NCBI RefSeq assembly: GCF_031880315.1
Contig: NZ_CP134771.1
Location: forward strand, 2,170,001-2,234,000
Length of the DNA stretch: 64,000 bases
Origin: Pseudomonas baltica
Lineage (GTDB): Bacteria > Pseudomonadota > Gammaproteobacteria > Pseudomonadales > Pseudomonadaceae
Direction: 5' to 3'
The translations under genes were made by a program, and so were the position numbers. Below, in pieces: positions 35,700-44,264 of the stretch. Below the pieces are notes generated by a model, which worked only from the letters and a program-made list of their open reading frames with translations, was not told where the DNA came from and did not search any database. How positions within the stretch are numbered: the stretch's first letter is position 1; each line of letters opens with the position of its first letter.

Positions 35700-38060
35700 A
35701 TGCACAACCATTTCATCTTTCCCTTGCTGATCGGTAGCTGCCTGCTCAGCGGCAGCGCAATGGCCGCCGAATCCTCCCAGGATTTCAGCCTCGCGCCCGG
35801 CCCGCTGGCCCAGACCTTGATCGCCATCGGCCAGCTCAGTGGTCGCCAAGTGCTATTCATCCCCAGCGATGTCAGCGGTTATCAGGCCCACGCCGTTCAA
35901 GGCCGTCTGAGTGCGGCCGATGCGGTGCGCATGGCCCTGCGCGGTAACAATCTGAGCCTGCGGGAGACGGCCAGCGGTGCGCTCAACGTACAACCGGTGG
36001 TCAGCGATGCCCTGACATTGGACGCCACCAGCATCAACGCCAATGGCAACACCGACGACAGCCAGAGCAGCGGCTATGTGGCCCACCGCTCCAGCGTCGG
36101 CACCAAGACGCGCACCGAGCTGGTGAAAATACCGCAGTCGGTTTCGGTGGTCACCCGCGACGAACTCAATGACCGCAAGAGCGACAACCTGTCCGACGCG
36201 CTCAAGTACACCCCCGGTTTCAGCAGCCAGCCCAGTGGTTTCAGCCGTACCGCCGACGATTACACGCTGCGCGGCTTCAATGTCGGGTCCGGCACAGGCG
36301 GAATTCTGCGCGATGGCATGAAGCTGCAATCCAACCCCTATGACGGCAGTGTCGATGCCTATGGCTTGGAGCGCGTGGAAGTGCTCAAGGGTGCGTCCTC
36401 GGTGCTCTACGGCCAGCTGTCGCCGGGCGGCATGATCAACACCGTCAGCAAGCGGCCCACCGACACGCCGCTGCACGAAATCGGCGTGGAGGTCGGTAAC
36501 TATGATCGGCGCCAGTACACCGTCGACCTCGGCGGCCCCCTCGACGATCAAGGCCAGTTCAGCTATCGCCTGACCGGCCTGTGGCGCGACAGCGGCACTC
36601 AGGTCGATCATATCGGTGACGATCGCCGCTATATCGCCCCGGCGCTGACCTGGAAGCCTGATGAGGATACTTCCCTGACCGTGCTTGCCAGCCATCAGGA
36701 CACCTACACAGGCTTCGCCCCGCCCATGAGCTACGGCATGAGTACCTACAGCTCGACGCCCGGCTACAGGATCGGCCGCGACCAGTTCGTCGGCGAGCCC
36801 GGTTACGACCACTTCAACAACCGCATGGACACCTTGGGCTATCTGTTCGAACACCAGTTCAACGAACACCTAAGCATCAATCACAGCCTGCGGTACTTCC
36901 AGGCCAATACCGACTGGGACTATCTGATCCCCCAGGCGATCTCCGGTACCCGCCTGCTACGCCGTTACAGCGCCCGCGAGGAACGCTCAACCGGCTGGAC
37001 CACCGACAACAATCTGAATTTCACCTTCGAGCAAGGCCGCTGGCAGCATGACCTGCTGGTGGGCGTGGACTACTACCACAAGACCTACGACTCGCATCGC
37101 TATATCAGCTCGACCGTGGCGCAGCTGGCGCCGTCGCTGAATCTGGCCAACCCGCAGTACACCGGCGTCGGTGCCAACACCGCCGCCGACAGTGGCTCGG
37201 ACCTACACAGCACCCAGGCGGGCATGTACCTGCAGGACCAGATCACCTTCGACGACAAATGGGTGCTGTTGCTGGGGGGCCGTCAGGACTGGGCCGACAG
37301 CGTCACCACCACGTTCGCCAGCGGTGCCCGCGCCGGCCGCACCGATCAGAAAGCCACCGGGCGCGTCGGTCTGGTGTATCTGGCCGACAACGGCCTGGCG
37401 CCCTACGTCAGTTACAGCCAGTCGTTCCAGCCCGCCAGCGTCAGCAACCCGGCCTTCGGCAATGCCTTTGCGCCGCTGGAAGGCGAACAATACGAAGCCG
37501 GCCTGCGTTATCAGCCCCCCGGTAGCGACACCCTGCTGAGCGCTGCGGTCTATCGCCTGGATCAGGACAACGCCTTGAGCCTGGACGCCGCCACTAACAC
37601 CTACGTGCAATACGGCAAGACACGCTCCAAGGGCGTCGAACTGGAGGCCAAGAGCAACCTCACAGACAACCTGCAACTGAGCGCCGGCTATGCCTATACC
37701 GACACCCACGTGCTGCAGGACCAGACTGCCAGCAACGTCGGCAAGCGCATCGAGGGTGTGCCCTACAACAGTGCCAGCCTGTGGGCCAGCTATCGCCTCG
37801 CGGCCCTCGGCCTGCCGGCGGTGAAAGTCGCTGGCGGCGCGCGCTATACCGGCACCACCCGGACCACGCCCAGCGCCTACGACGGCAAGATTCCCGCTTA
37901 CACGCTGGTGGACGCTTTGATCAGCTATGACGTCGACAGCCATTGGCAGGTGCAGGCCAAGGCCCAGAACCTGATGGACAAGAAGTACCTGTACTGCAAC
38001 ACCACCTGCCGCTATGGCGATGAGCGCAGCCTGATCGGCTCGGTCACCTATCGCTGGTGA
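35700..38060 (+). CDS. TonB-dependent ferric-siderophore transducer (FoxA/FiuA type)
   Basis: Outer membrane receptor that imports a ferric siderophore and signals via FecR. The 786-residue protein has a signal peptide ending near SAMA-AES, an STN signalling domain (about residues 30-90; QDFSLAPGPLAQTLIAIGQLSGRQVLFI), a plug (SVSVVTRDELNDRKSDNLSDALKYTPGF onward) and a 22-strand barrel ending in YRW. The C-terminal CNTTCRYGDER resembles the CxxxCxYG block of ferrichrome/ferrioxamine receptors. The ATG at 35700 was chosen over a GTG at 35667 because it puts the signal peptide at the N-terminus. Ligand not proven. Confidence 0.9.
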   Translation: MHNHFIFPLLIGSCLLSGSAMAAESSQDFSLAPGPLAQTLIAIGQLSGRQVLFIPSDVSGYQAHAVQGRLSAADAVRMALRGNNLSLRETASGALNVQPVVSDALTLDATSINANGNTDDSQSSGYVAHRSSVGTKTRTELVKIPQSVSVVTRDELNDRKSDNLSDALKYTPGFSSQPSGFSRTADDYTLRGFNVGSGTGGILRDGMKLQSNPYDGSVDAYGLERVEVLKGASSVLYGQLSPGGMINTVSKRPTDTPLHEIGVEVGNYDRRQYTVDLGGPLDDQGQFSYRLTGLWRDSGTQVDHIGDDRRYIAPALTWKPDEDTSLTVLASHQDTYTGFAPPMSYGMSTYSSTPGYRIGRDQFVGEPGYDHFNNRMDTLGYLFEHQFNEHLSINHSLRYFQANTDWDYLIPQAISGTRLLRRYSAREERSTGWTTDNNLNFTFEQGRWQHDLLVGVDYYHKTYDSHRYISSTVAQLAPSLNLANPQYTGVGANTAADSGSDLHSTQAGMYLQDQITFDDKWVLLLGGRQDWADSVTTTFASGARAGRTDQKATGRVGLVYLADNGLAPYVSYSQSFQPASVSNPAFGNAFAPLEGEQYEAGLRYQPPGSDTLLSAAVYRLDQDNALSLDAATNTYVQYGKTRSKGVELEAKSNLTDNLQLSAGYAYTDTHVLQDQTASNVGKRIEGVPYNSASLWASYRLAALGLPAVKVAGGARYTGTTRTTPSAYDGKIPAYTLVDALISYDVDSHWQVQAKAQNLMDKKYLYCNTTCRYGDERSLIGSVTYRW

Positions 38061-38085
38061 GGCTTCAGTGCGCCGCAGTTGGCGT

Positions 38086-39243
38086 TCAGCCGCGGCGATC
38101 CAGCAAGTTGACCACCAGCCGATCCAGCCACCCCCAGATACGCTGCTGCACTCGCCACCACAGTGGCCGGGAGTGCCAGGCGTCGAGGCTGATCAGGTGA
38201 CTGGCGGCGAAATCGCGCTCGAAGCTGGCCTCCACGTCGCGGGTCAAGTCCGGGTCCAGCGCCTCGAGGTTGGCTTCGAGGTTGAAGCGCAGGTTCCAGT
38301 GATCGAAGTTGCACGAGCCGAGGCTCACCCAGTCGTCCACCAGCACCATCTTCAGGTGCAAAAAGCACGGCTGGTACTCGAAGATCTTCACTCCCGCGCG
38401 CAGCAACTTCGGGTAGTAGCGATGCCCCGCATAGCGCACCGACGGATGATCGGTACGCGGGCCGGTGAGCAGCAGGCGCACGTCCAGCCCGCGCGCGGCC
38501 GCGCGGCGCAGAGAACGGCGCACCGACCAGGTCGGGAGGAAGTACGGGGTCGCCAGCCAGATGCGTTTTTGCCCGCTGTTGAGATTGCGCACCAGCGAGC
38601 GGAGGATATCGCGGTGCTGGCGCGAGTCGGCGTAGGCCACGCGGCCCAGGCCACTGCCGGTGACTGGCGTGGGCGGCAGGTGCGGCAGGCCGAAATGGGT
38701 GGCCGGGCGCCAGGCAGTGCGGCGCAGGTTGGCGCGCCATTGGCGGTCGAACAGCGCCTGCCAATCGAGCACCAGCGGGCCGTGCATCTCGACCATGACC
38801 TCGTGCCATTCGCTGGACGTTTCGCCTGGGGTCCAGAATTGATCGGTCACACCGGTGCCGCCGACCACCGCCAAGGCTTGGTCGACCAGCAGCAGCTTGC
38901 GGTGATCGCGGTACAGATTGCGCAGCCCGCGATGCAGACGCACAGCGTTGTACAGGCGCAACTCGACGCCAGCGACCAGCAGCCGCTCGCGCTGCCCCTG
39001 ACCAAACGCCAGGCTGCCATAACCGTCGAACAGGCAACGCACCGTGACGCCACGCTCGGCCGCCCTGGCCAGCGCCTCCACGACTTCATCGGCGCAGGCC
39101 CCCGCCTCCACCAGATACAGTTCCAGATCGACTTGCGTCTGCGCGGCATCGATCGCCGCCAGCATGCGCGGGAAAAACTGCGGGCCATCGACCAGCAGTT
39201 GAAAACGGTTGGTGCTGCGCCATGGAAAAATCGGACCGGCCAT
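38086..39243 (-). CDS. clsB: Phospholipase D-type cardiolipin synthase
   Basis: Forms cardiolipin from phosphatidylglycerol and another phospholipid or alcohol. The 385-residue protein has two HKD motifs: HRKLLLVD (His114, Lys116, Asp121) and HLKMVLVD (His296, Lys298, Asp303), each followed by the Gly/Asn signature (VGGTG; LGSCNFDHWN). There are no membrane helices at the N-terminus, which fits ClsB rather than ClsA. Its ATG overlaps the stop codon of the acyl-CoA-dehydrogenase-like gene by one base, and it lies beside the ornithine-lipid genes. Confidence 0.85.
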   Translation of the reverse strand: MAGPIFPWRSTNRFQLLVDGPQFFPRMLAAIDAAQTQVDLELYLVEAGACADEVVEALARAAERGVTVRCLFDGYGSLAFGQGQRERLLVAGVELRLYNAVRLHRGLRNLYRDHRKLLLVDQALAVVGGTGVTDQFWTPGETSSEWHEVMVEMHGPLVLDWQALFDRQWRANLRRTAWRPATHFGLPHLPPTPVTGSGLGRVAYADSRQHRDILRSLVRNLNSGQKRIWLATPYFLPTWSVRRSLRRAAARGLDVRLLLTGPRTDHPSVRYAGHRYYPKLLRAGVKIFEYQPCFLHLKMVLVDDWVSLGSCNFDHWNLRFNLEANLEALDPDLTRDVEASFERDFAASHLISLDAWHSRPLWWRVQQRIWGWLDRLVVNLLDRRG

Positions 39244-40187
39244 CAGTACCCCAGCGCCTGCAGGGCTTTGTCCAGACGCTGCTGTCGCGCGCTGGCCGCC
39301 AGGGTCAGTACGCCACGATCACGCTGCCACATCGGCGCGCTGGCCGCTTCACCGCTGGCCAGCGCTACACCCAGGTCATCCTGCAGGGCGTCGAACTGGG
39401 CGAACAGGCCGCCGAGCAACAGGTGACTGACGGCGGCATCGGGGCACTGGCGGGTGGCTTCAGCGCAGCCGCCGAGTAGACCGAGCAGGCGCAGTTGCAA
39501 GGAGTGCGGCCATTGCTGTTGCTGACCGACGCCATACAGCCAAGCTACCAGAGCACTGAGCACGTAAAGGTCTTCGAGGCTGCGGAACGGTTTGACGTAA
39601 GCGTCCCAGCCATCGCCCGCCAGCAGGTCGCAGGCCGCGTTGTCCAGGTGCAGGCGGGAATGGCTGATGTCCGGGATCAGCGGCAGCGCGGGCAAGGCCT
39701 CGAGGCGCACCCCGACCTCGCCGGGATAGACCACCGCCAGGCTCAAGCGCGGCGCCTCGCCGACAGCCTCGCTGCGCGCCGCTACCAACAGCCAGTCGGC
39801 GGCATGGCCCGCCGTGACGAAATCCTTTTGCCCGCTCAACCGCAGGTTGTGCAGACGGGTAGTGAGATCGGCCGGGCGCAAACTGCGCTGCTCGGTAGCG
39901 CAGATCGCCCCCAGGCTCAACGGCGCGCTGGGCCACAGCGCGCGCAGGGCCGCTTGATAACCGAACAGAAACGCCAAGCCCGGGGTGCTCGCCAGATGCC
40001 CGCCCAGCACCGCCAGTTCGAACGGCGAACGATTGCCCCAGCGTTGCAGCAACGCGGCATAAGTGTCGGCGATGGAAACACCCCCGCCGCTGACCAGCGC
40101 GCCGCCGGCGAGATGGGCTTCGGGTTCGGTATTTTCAGCGCCCGCCGGCAGGCGTTCACGCAGGTTCAGCAAAGTGAGCCAGGTCAT
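39243..40187 (-). CDS. Short acyl-CoA-dehydrogenase-like protein
   Basis: A 314-residue protein resembling acyl-CoA dehydrogenases in middle and C-terminal parts ([24 protein letters not shown] is the usual FAD/beta-domain block; helical C-terminus). It is shorter than the family (about 380), lacking the canonical N-terminal helices and a recognisable active-site Glu motif. Catalytic activity is therefore uncertain. The ATG at 40187 has AGGA 9 bases upstream. It overlaps the cardiolipin synthase gene by one base and is divergent from olsB, so a lipid-related role is plausible. Confidence 0.6.
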   Translation of the reverse strand: MTWLTLLNLRERLPAGAENTEPEAHLAGGALVSGGGVSIADTYAALLQRWGNRSPFELAVLGGHLASTPGLAFLFGYQAALRALWPSAPLSLGAICATEQRSLRPADLTTRLHNLRLSGQKDFVTAGHAADWLLVAARSEAVGEAPRLSLAVVYPGEVGVRLEALPALPLIPDISHSRLHLDNAACDLLAGDGWDAYVKPFRSLEDLYVLSALVAWLYGVGQQQQWPHSLQLRLLGLLGGCAEATRQCPDAAVSHLLLGGLFAQFDALQDDLGVALASGEAASAPMWQRDRGVLTLAASARQQRLDKALQALGY

Positions 40188-40320
40188 GGCGTGTGGTCCT
40201 CGGAGGCTGTCATACAAGCATCACCCAAACGTCATGGTGACGACACTGCTGCTACTTAGCCTGAGATTGCACAACAAAGTTCATTGGCTGCAACCCCAAG
40301 TCCGAATTTGGAGACTCGCA

Positions 40321-41076
40321 ATGACTCACATCGCATGCTCAGGCGACACCCCCGCAGCGCGCCGTCTGGTCGCCGAACGCCTGCTCGGCAGCCGCGCCCT
40401 GCAGGAGGCGCAGGCCCTGCGTTTCGAGGTGTTCAGCCGCGAATTCAATGCCTGCCTGCAAGGCGCCGAGGACGGACTGGACCGTGACGACTACGACCGC
40501 CACTGCTGGCACATCGGCGTGCGAGACCTGAGCAACGGTCGTCTGGTGGCCACCACCCGCCTGCTCGATCATCGCGCGGCGCGTTATCTGGGGCGCTTTT
40601 ACAGCGAAGAGGAATTCAATCTCCATGGCTTGGGCGGCCTGCAAGGCCCGGTGCTGGAAATCGGCCGCACCTGCGTCGATCCCGCCTACCGCAACGGCGG
40701 CACCATCGCCGTACTCTGGGGCGAACTGGCAGAAGTCCTCAACGAAGGCGGCTACAGCTACCTGATGGGCTGCGCGAGCATTCCGATGCAGGACGGCGGC
40801 GTGCAGGCCGAGGCAATCATGCAACGCTTGCGCGAGCGCCATCTGTGCACCCAGAACCTGCGCGCCGAACCGCGCAAGCCCCTGCCGGCGGCGCAGATCC
40901 CGAGTAACGTCACGGCGCAGATGCCGCCGCTGCTCAAGGCCTATATGCGCCTGGGCGCCAAAGTCTGCGGCGAGCCCTGCTGGGACGAGGATTTCCAGGT
41001 CGCCGATGTGTTCATCCTGCTAAAGCGCGACGATCTGTGCCCGCGCTACGCCCGTCACTTCCGGGCGGCCGTGTGA
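40321..41076 (+). CDS. olsB: L-ornithine N-alpha-acyltransferase
   Basis: Adds a 3-hydroxyacyl chain from ACP to ornithine, giving lyso-ornithine lipid, the phosphorus-free membrane lipid used under phosphate limitation. The 251-residue protein has the family marks [46 protein letters not shown] and [17 protein letters not shown]. The start at 40321 comes 134 bp after the divergent acyl-CoA-dehydrogenase-like gene start. It is coupled to olsA through TGATG. No Pho box was found upstream. Confidence 0.92.
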   Translation: MTHIACSGDTPAARRLVAERLLGSRALQEAQALRFEVFSREFNACLQGAEDGLDRDDYDRHCWHIGVRDLSNGRLVATTRLLDHRAARYLGRFYSEEEFNLHGLGGLQGPVLEIGRTCVDPAYRNGGTIAVLWGELAEVLNEGGYSYLMGCASIPMQDGGVQAEAIMQRLRERHLCTQNLRAEPRKPLPAAQIPSNVTAQMPPLLKAYMRLGAKVCGEPCWDEDFQVADVFILLKRDDLCPRYARHFRAAV

Positions 41077-41891
41077 TGCGCGCGCTGCGGTTGGCAGTGC
41101 GGGTCGGGCGGATCGTGCTGGTGGTGGCCTACGGCCTGGTGCTGGCGGCGGCCTTTATCGTCGGCGAACGGCTGGGGCTGGCAGGCTCGATGACTCGGCG
41201 CCAGCGTTGGACGCGCAGTTTCATGGGCCGCCTGACGCGCGCCCTGCCGTTCACCGTACGGGTCCATGGTGTGGTGCCGCAACAGCCGATGCTGTGGGTC
41301 AGCAATCATGTGTCCTGGACCGACATCGCCTTGCTCGGGCAAATCGCGCCACTGTCGTTTCTGTCCAAGGCCGAGGTGCGCCACTGGCCAATCGCCGGGT
41401 GGCTGGCGCAGCACGCCGGGACCCTGTTCATCCGCCGCGGCGCCAACGACAGTCAACGCCTGCGCCGGGAAATGGCCCTGCGCCTGGAGGACGGCTGCCC
41501 GCTGATGATTTTCCCCGAGGGAACGACTACCGACGGCCGCCAGTTGCGGACCTTCCATGGTCGGCTGCTGGCCTGTGCGGCCGATGTCGGCGTGGCAGTG
41601 CAGCCGGTGGCAATCCGCTATGGTCGCGGGACGAAGCTGGACCCGATCGCGCCCTTCATTGGCGACGACGACCTGCTGTCGCACCTGATGCGCCTGCTCC
41701 GGGCCGATGCCGGGGAAGTGGATATCTATCTGCTGGAGCCCATCGAGACTCGCGCCGTTGAGCGCGCGGCCCTGGCGTTCAAGGCGCAGGAAGCGGTGCG
41801 GGTGGCGTTGTTTGGTGACAGTCGCGAAGAGCCGCGGTTGGCCACAGGGCCTCAAGAGGTTCGCGGGCCAGCCCTGCTCCCACAAGCGTAA
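41076..41891 (+). CDS. olsA: Lyso-ornithine lipid O-acyltransferase
   Basis: Finishes ornithine lipid by acylating the 3-hydroxyl group. It is a 271-residue PlsC-like acyltransferase with one N-terminal helix, the catalytic NHVSWTD (H-x4-D) and FPEGTTTDG. The ATG shares TGATG with olsB. The last 14 or so residues (GPQEVRGPALLPQA) are coded by a REP element, so this tail is probably not conserved and the ancestral stop was likely earlier. Confidence 0.9.
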   Translation: MRALRLAVRVGRIVLVVAYGLVLAAAFIVGERLGLAGSMTRRQRWTRSFMGRLTRALPFTVRVHGVVPQQPMLWVSNHVSWTDIALLGQIAPLSFLSKAEVRHWPIAGWLAQHAGTLFIRRGANDSQRLRREMALRLEDGCPLMIFPEGTTTDGRQLRTFHGRLLACAADVGVAVQPVAIRYGRGTKLDPIAPFIGDDDLLSHLMRLLRADAGEVDIYLLEPIETRAVERAALAFKAQEAVRVALFGDSREEPRLATGPQEVRGPALLPQA

Positions 41892-41942
41892 GACTCTGGC
41901 ACTGGACACACTGTGGGAGCAACGCTTGCTCGCGAAGAGGCC
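41848..41942. repeat. Inverted REP pair (BIME-like) overlapping the olsA 3' end
   Basis: The left unit, 41848-41884, runs from GGCCTC to GCTCCCACA with an extra AAGAGG; the right unit, 41912-41942, runs from TGTGGGAGC to GCTCGCGAAGAGGCC. They are inverted copies of each other around a 27-base spacer that contains the olsA stop codon. Confidence 0.75.
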
Positions 41943-41950
41943 GCAACGGC

Positions 41951-42529
41951 TCACCTCGACTCAGGCACTCGCGCAAACTGCTGCAACACCGGATAAAACC
42001 GCCGAAAATCCTCGGTCAGCGGCCCATACAGCGCCTTCACCTCGGCAAATGCCCCCGCCAGCCCCTCGGGCTTGCTCAACCGCCGCGCAATGCCGTTGAA
42101 CACCTGTTCCAGCACCGCAAACTCGGCATAGGACCCAAGCCAGTCGCCGGCAATCAGGTAAGGCGCCACCCCCGCCAGCCGCCCCGGCAGTTCGTCCTGC
42201 GCGGCCAGCACGGCGTACACCTGCGAAGTGAACCCGGCGAGCGGCCGATCGTCATAATCGCGCCAGTGCAATGCCAGACAGTGATCGAAGAACACATCGA
42301 GGAGGATGCCTGCATAACGCCGCCGCGCTACTGGGAAACGTTCCAGCGCGGTCAGCACCAGAGGATGGCTGTCGGTGTAGGCATCGATTTGCCGGTGCAG
42401 GCGGATACCCGCCTCCAGCTCAGGGCTGAAACGGCCTTCAAGACGGCCTTTGACGAAATCGCCATACAGGCTGCCGAGCCAGTGATCCGGGCTCTGGCCG
42501 CCCAGGTGCAGGTGCGCGAGATAATTCAT
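41951..42529 (-). CDS. acpH: Acyl carrier protein phosphodiesterase
   Basis: Removes the phosphopantetheine arm from holo-ACP. At 192 residues it matches E. coli AcpH (193). The N-terminus MNYLAHLHLGGQSPDHWLGSLYGDFVKG and the mid motif HPLVLTALERFPVARRRYAGILLDVFFDH (metal-binding His/Asp residues) are conserved. It converges on olsA and is divergent from the ArsR regulator gene. Confidence 0.88.
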   Translation of the reverse strand: MNYLAHLHLGGQSPDHWLGSLYGDFVKGRLEGRFSPELEAGIRLHRQIDAYTDSHPLVLTALERFPVARRRYAGILLDVFFDHCLALHWRDYDDRPLAGFTSQVYAVLAAQDELPGRLAGVAPYLIAGDWLGSYAEFAVLEQVFNGIARRLSKPEGLAGAFAEVKALYGPLTEDFRRFYPVLQQFARVPESR

Positions 42530-42647
42530 GCTGGCGAGCTTAGCATTCCTGTCACACCCCTCACTTAGAACCTTATAGCGTCAAACGGAATGACCTTAGC
42601 AGCGATGGGTATTTGTATATCGTCGAGTGCCGATTTATATTTCGCCC

Positions 42648-42657
42648 TATCGCGATA
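42648..42657. promoter_or_regulatory. Palindrome before the ArsR-type gene
   Basis: TATCGCGATA is a perfect 10-bp palindrome, 43 bp before the ATG at 42701 and within AT-rich DNA, a plausible autoregulatory operator of the ArsR-type repressor. Confidence 0.35.
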
Positions 42658-42700
42658 TAACGTTATTCGCTCCTGCCTCAAACAGCCGAGACCGACTGCC

Positions 42701-42997
42701 ATGCCCCTCGACGACATAATAAAAGCCATCGCCCACCCTGTGCGGCGCGACATTCTGCATTGGCTGAAGGACCCCCTTCAGCAATTCCCCGAGCAGTACT
42801 ACGGCCATGACCATGGCGTATGTGCCGGGCAGATCGACCAGCGCTGCGGCTTATCGCAGTCCACCGTGTCGGCGCACCTGGCCACGCTGCAGCGCGCGGG
42901 GCTGATCACCAGTCAAAAGGTCGGGCAGTGGCACTTTTTCAAACGTAACGAGGACGCCATCCGGCAGTTTCTCGAACACCTGAGCCAGCAGCTCTGA
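42701..42997 (+). CDS. ArsR-family regulator
   Basis: A 98-residue winged-helix repressor. The recognition part is QRCGLSQSTVSAHLATLQRAGLI; the wing ends in VGQWHFFKRNED. A His/Cys-containing loop (YYGHDHGVCAGQ) could sense metals or redox, but no classic ArsR metal box (CVC) is present. The start at ATG 42701 gives the standard N-terminus (LDDIIKAIAHPVRRDIL). It precedes xenB by 58 bp and probably controls it; the same pairing exists near P. aeruginosa xenB. Confidence 0.88.
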   Translation: MPLDDIIKAIAHPVRRDILHWLKDPLQQFPEQYYGHDHGVCAGQIDQRCGLSQSTVSAHLATLQRAGLITSQKVGQWHFFKRNEDAIRQFLEHLSQQL

Positions 42998-43055
42998 GCT
43001 GGCTCAGGTGATTCACCGACTCGATAACCCTTGTCCATTCCCCAGGAAGCTTGTC

Positions 43056-44105
43056 ATGACCACGATTTTCGACCCTATCACCCTCGGTGACCTGCAACTG
43101 CCCAACCGCATCATCATGGCGCCGCTGACCCGTTGCCGTGCCGACGAAGGCCGCGTGCCCAACGCGATGATGGCCGAGTACTACGTGCAACGCGCCAGCG
43201 CCGGGCTGATTCTTTCCGAAGCCACCTCGGTGACGCCCATGGGCGTCGGCTATCCCAACACCCCGGGCATCTGGAACGACGAGCAAGTGCGCGGCTGGAC
43301 CCAGGTCACCAACGCCGTTCATGCCGCAGGTGGGCGCATCTTCCTGCAGTTGTGGCACGTCGGCCGCATCTCCCACCCGAGCTACCTGAACGGTGAACTG
43401 CCGGTCGGCCCGAGCGCGATCCAGCCGGCCGGGCATGTCAGCCTGGTGCGTCCGCTGGCCGATTTCCCGACGCCGCGCGCCTTGGATACCGAAGAGATCA
43501 GCGACGTGGTCGAGGCTTACCGCGCCGGCGCCGAGAACGCCAAGGCCGCCGGCTTCGACGGAGTCGAAGTGCACGGCGCCAACGGTTATCTGCTGGATCA
43601 GTTCCTGCAAAGCGGCACCAACCAGCGCACCGACCAGTACGGCGGTTCGGTGGAAAACCGTGCACGTCTGCTGCTTGAAGTGACCGATGCAGTGATTGGA
43701 GTGTGGGGCGCCCAGCGCGTGGGCGTGCACCTGTCGCCACGGGCCGATCTGCACGACATGGGCGACGAAGACCTGGCGGCGACCTTCACCTACGTAGCGC
43801 GCGAGCTGGGCAAGCGCGGCATCGCGTTCATCTGCGCGCGCGAGCGCGAAGCTGACGACAGCCTGGCGGCGCAATTGCGTGACGCATTCCAAGGCCCGTA
43901 CATCGTCAACGAACGCTTCACCGCCGAAACCGCCAATGCCGCGCTGGCCAACGGCACCGCCGATGCCGTGGCCTTCGGCGTGCCGTTCATTGCCAACCCG
44001 GACCTGCCAGCTCGACTGCAAGCCGGTGCGCCGTTGAATGAAGCGCGTCCGGAACTGTTCTACGCCGATGGCCCTGCGGGCTATACCGACTACCCGGCGT
44101 TGTAA
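43056..44105 (+). CDS. xenB: Xenobiotic reductase (Old Yellow Enzyme)
   Basis: NADPH-dependent FMN ene-reductase; P. putida/P. fluorescens XenB reduces nitroglycerin, TNT and enones. The 349-residue protein has the FMN-binding APLTRCRAD, the catalytic LWHVGRISHPSYLNG (His/Asn pair region HGANGYLLDQF) and the GVPFIANPDLPARL phosphate site. The ATG at 43056 (after a longer open frame) begins the conserved TTIFDPITLGDLQLPN. The ArsR-type gene lies upstream. Confidence 0.93.
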   Translation: MTTIFDPITLGDLQLPNRIIMAPLTRCRADEGRVPNAMMAEYYVQRASAGLILSEATSVTPMGVGYPNTPGIWNDEQVRGWTQVTNAVHAAGGRIFLQLWHVGRISHPSYLNGELPVGPSAIQPAGHVSLVRPLADFPTPRALDTEEISDVVEAYRAGAENAKAAGFDGVEVHGANGYLLDQFLQSGTNQRTDQYGGSVENRARLLLEVTDAVIGVWGAQRVGVHLSPRADLHDMGDEDLAATFTYVARELGKRGIAFICAREREADDSLAAQLRDAFQGPYIVNERFTAETANAALANGTADAVAFGVPFIANPDLPARLQAGAPLNEARPELFYADGPAGYTDYPAL

Positions 44106-44134
44106 ATTCAGATTCCACTGCGAACACACTCCCT

Positions 44135-44164
44135 GTTGGAGCGAGTTCTGCTCGCGAAAGGGCC
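44135..44164. repeat. Single REP-like hairpin
   Basis: GTTGGAGCGAG TTCT GCTCGCGAAAG..: the Pseudomonas REP core with a GCGAG/CTCGC stem, 30 bp after xenB. Confidence 0.55.
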
Positions 44165-44180
44165 ATCACGCGCAATACAC

Positions 44181-44201
44181 CTCCAGGCTATATAGCTGGA
44201 G
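44181..44201. repeat. Near-perfect palindrome after xenB
   Basis: CTCCAGGCTATATAGCTGGAG reads as an inverted repeat with a single bulged G, centred on TATATA. No T run follows, so it is not a classic terminator. It may be an operator or a transcript-stabilising hairpin. Confidence 0.45.
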
Positions 44202-44264
44202 ATGCAGCGCTCATGATGGCCTCTTCCCGGGCACAGCCCGGTCCCCCAGGGATTGCCTGAGCGC

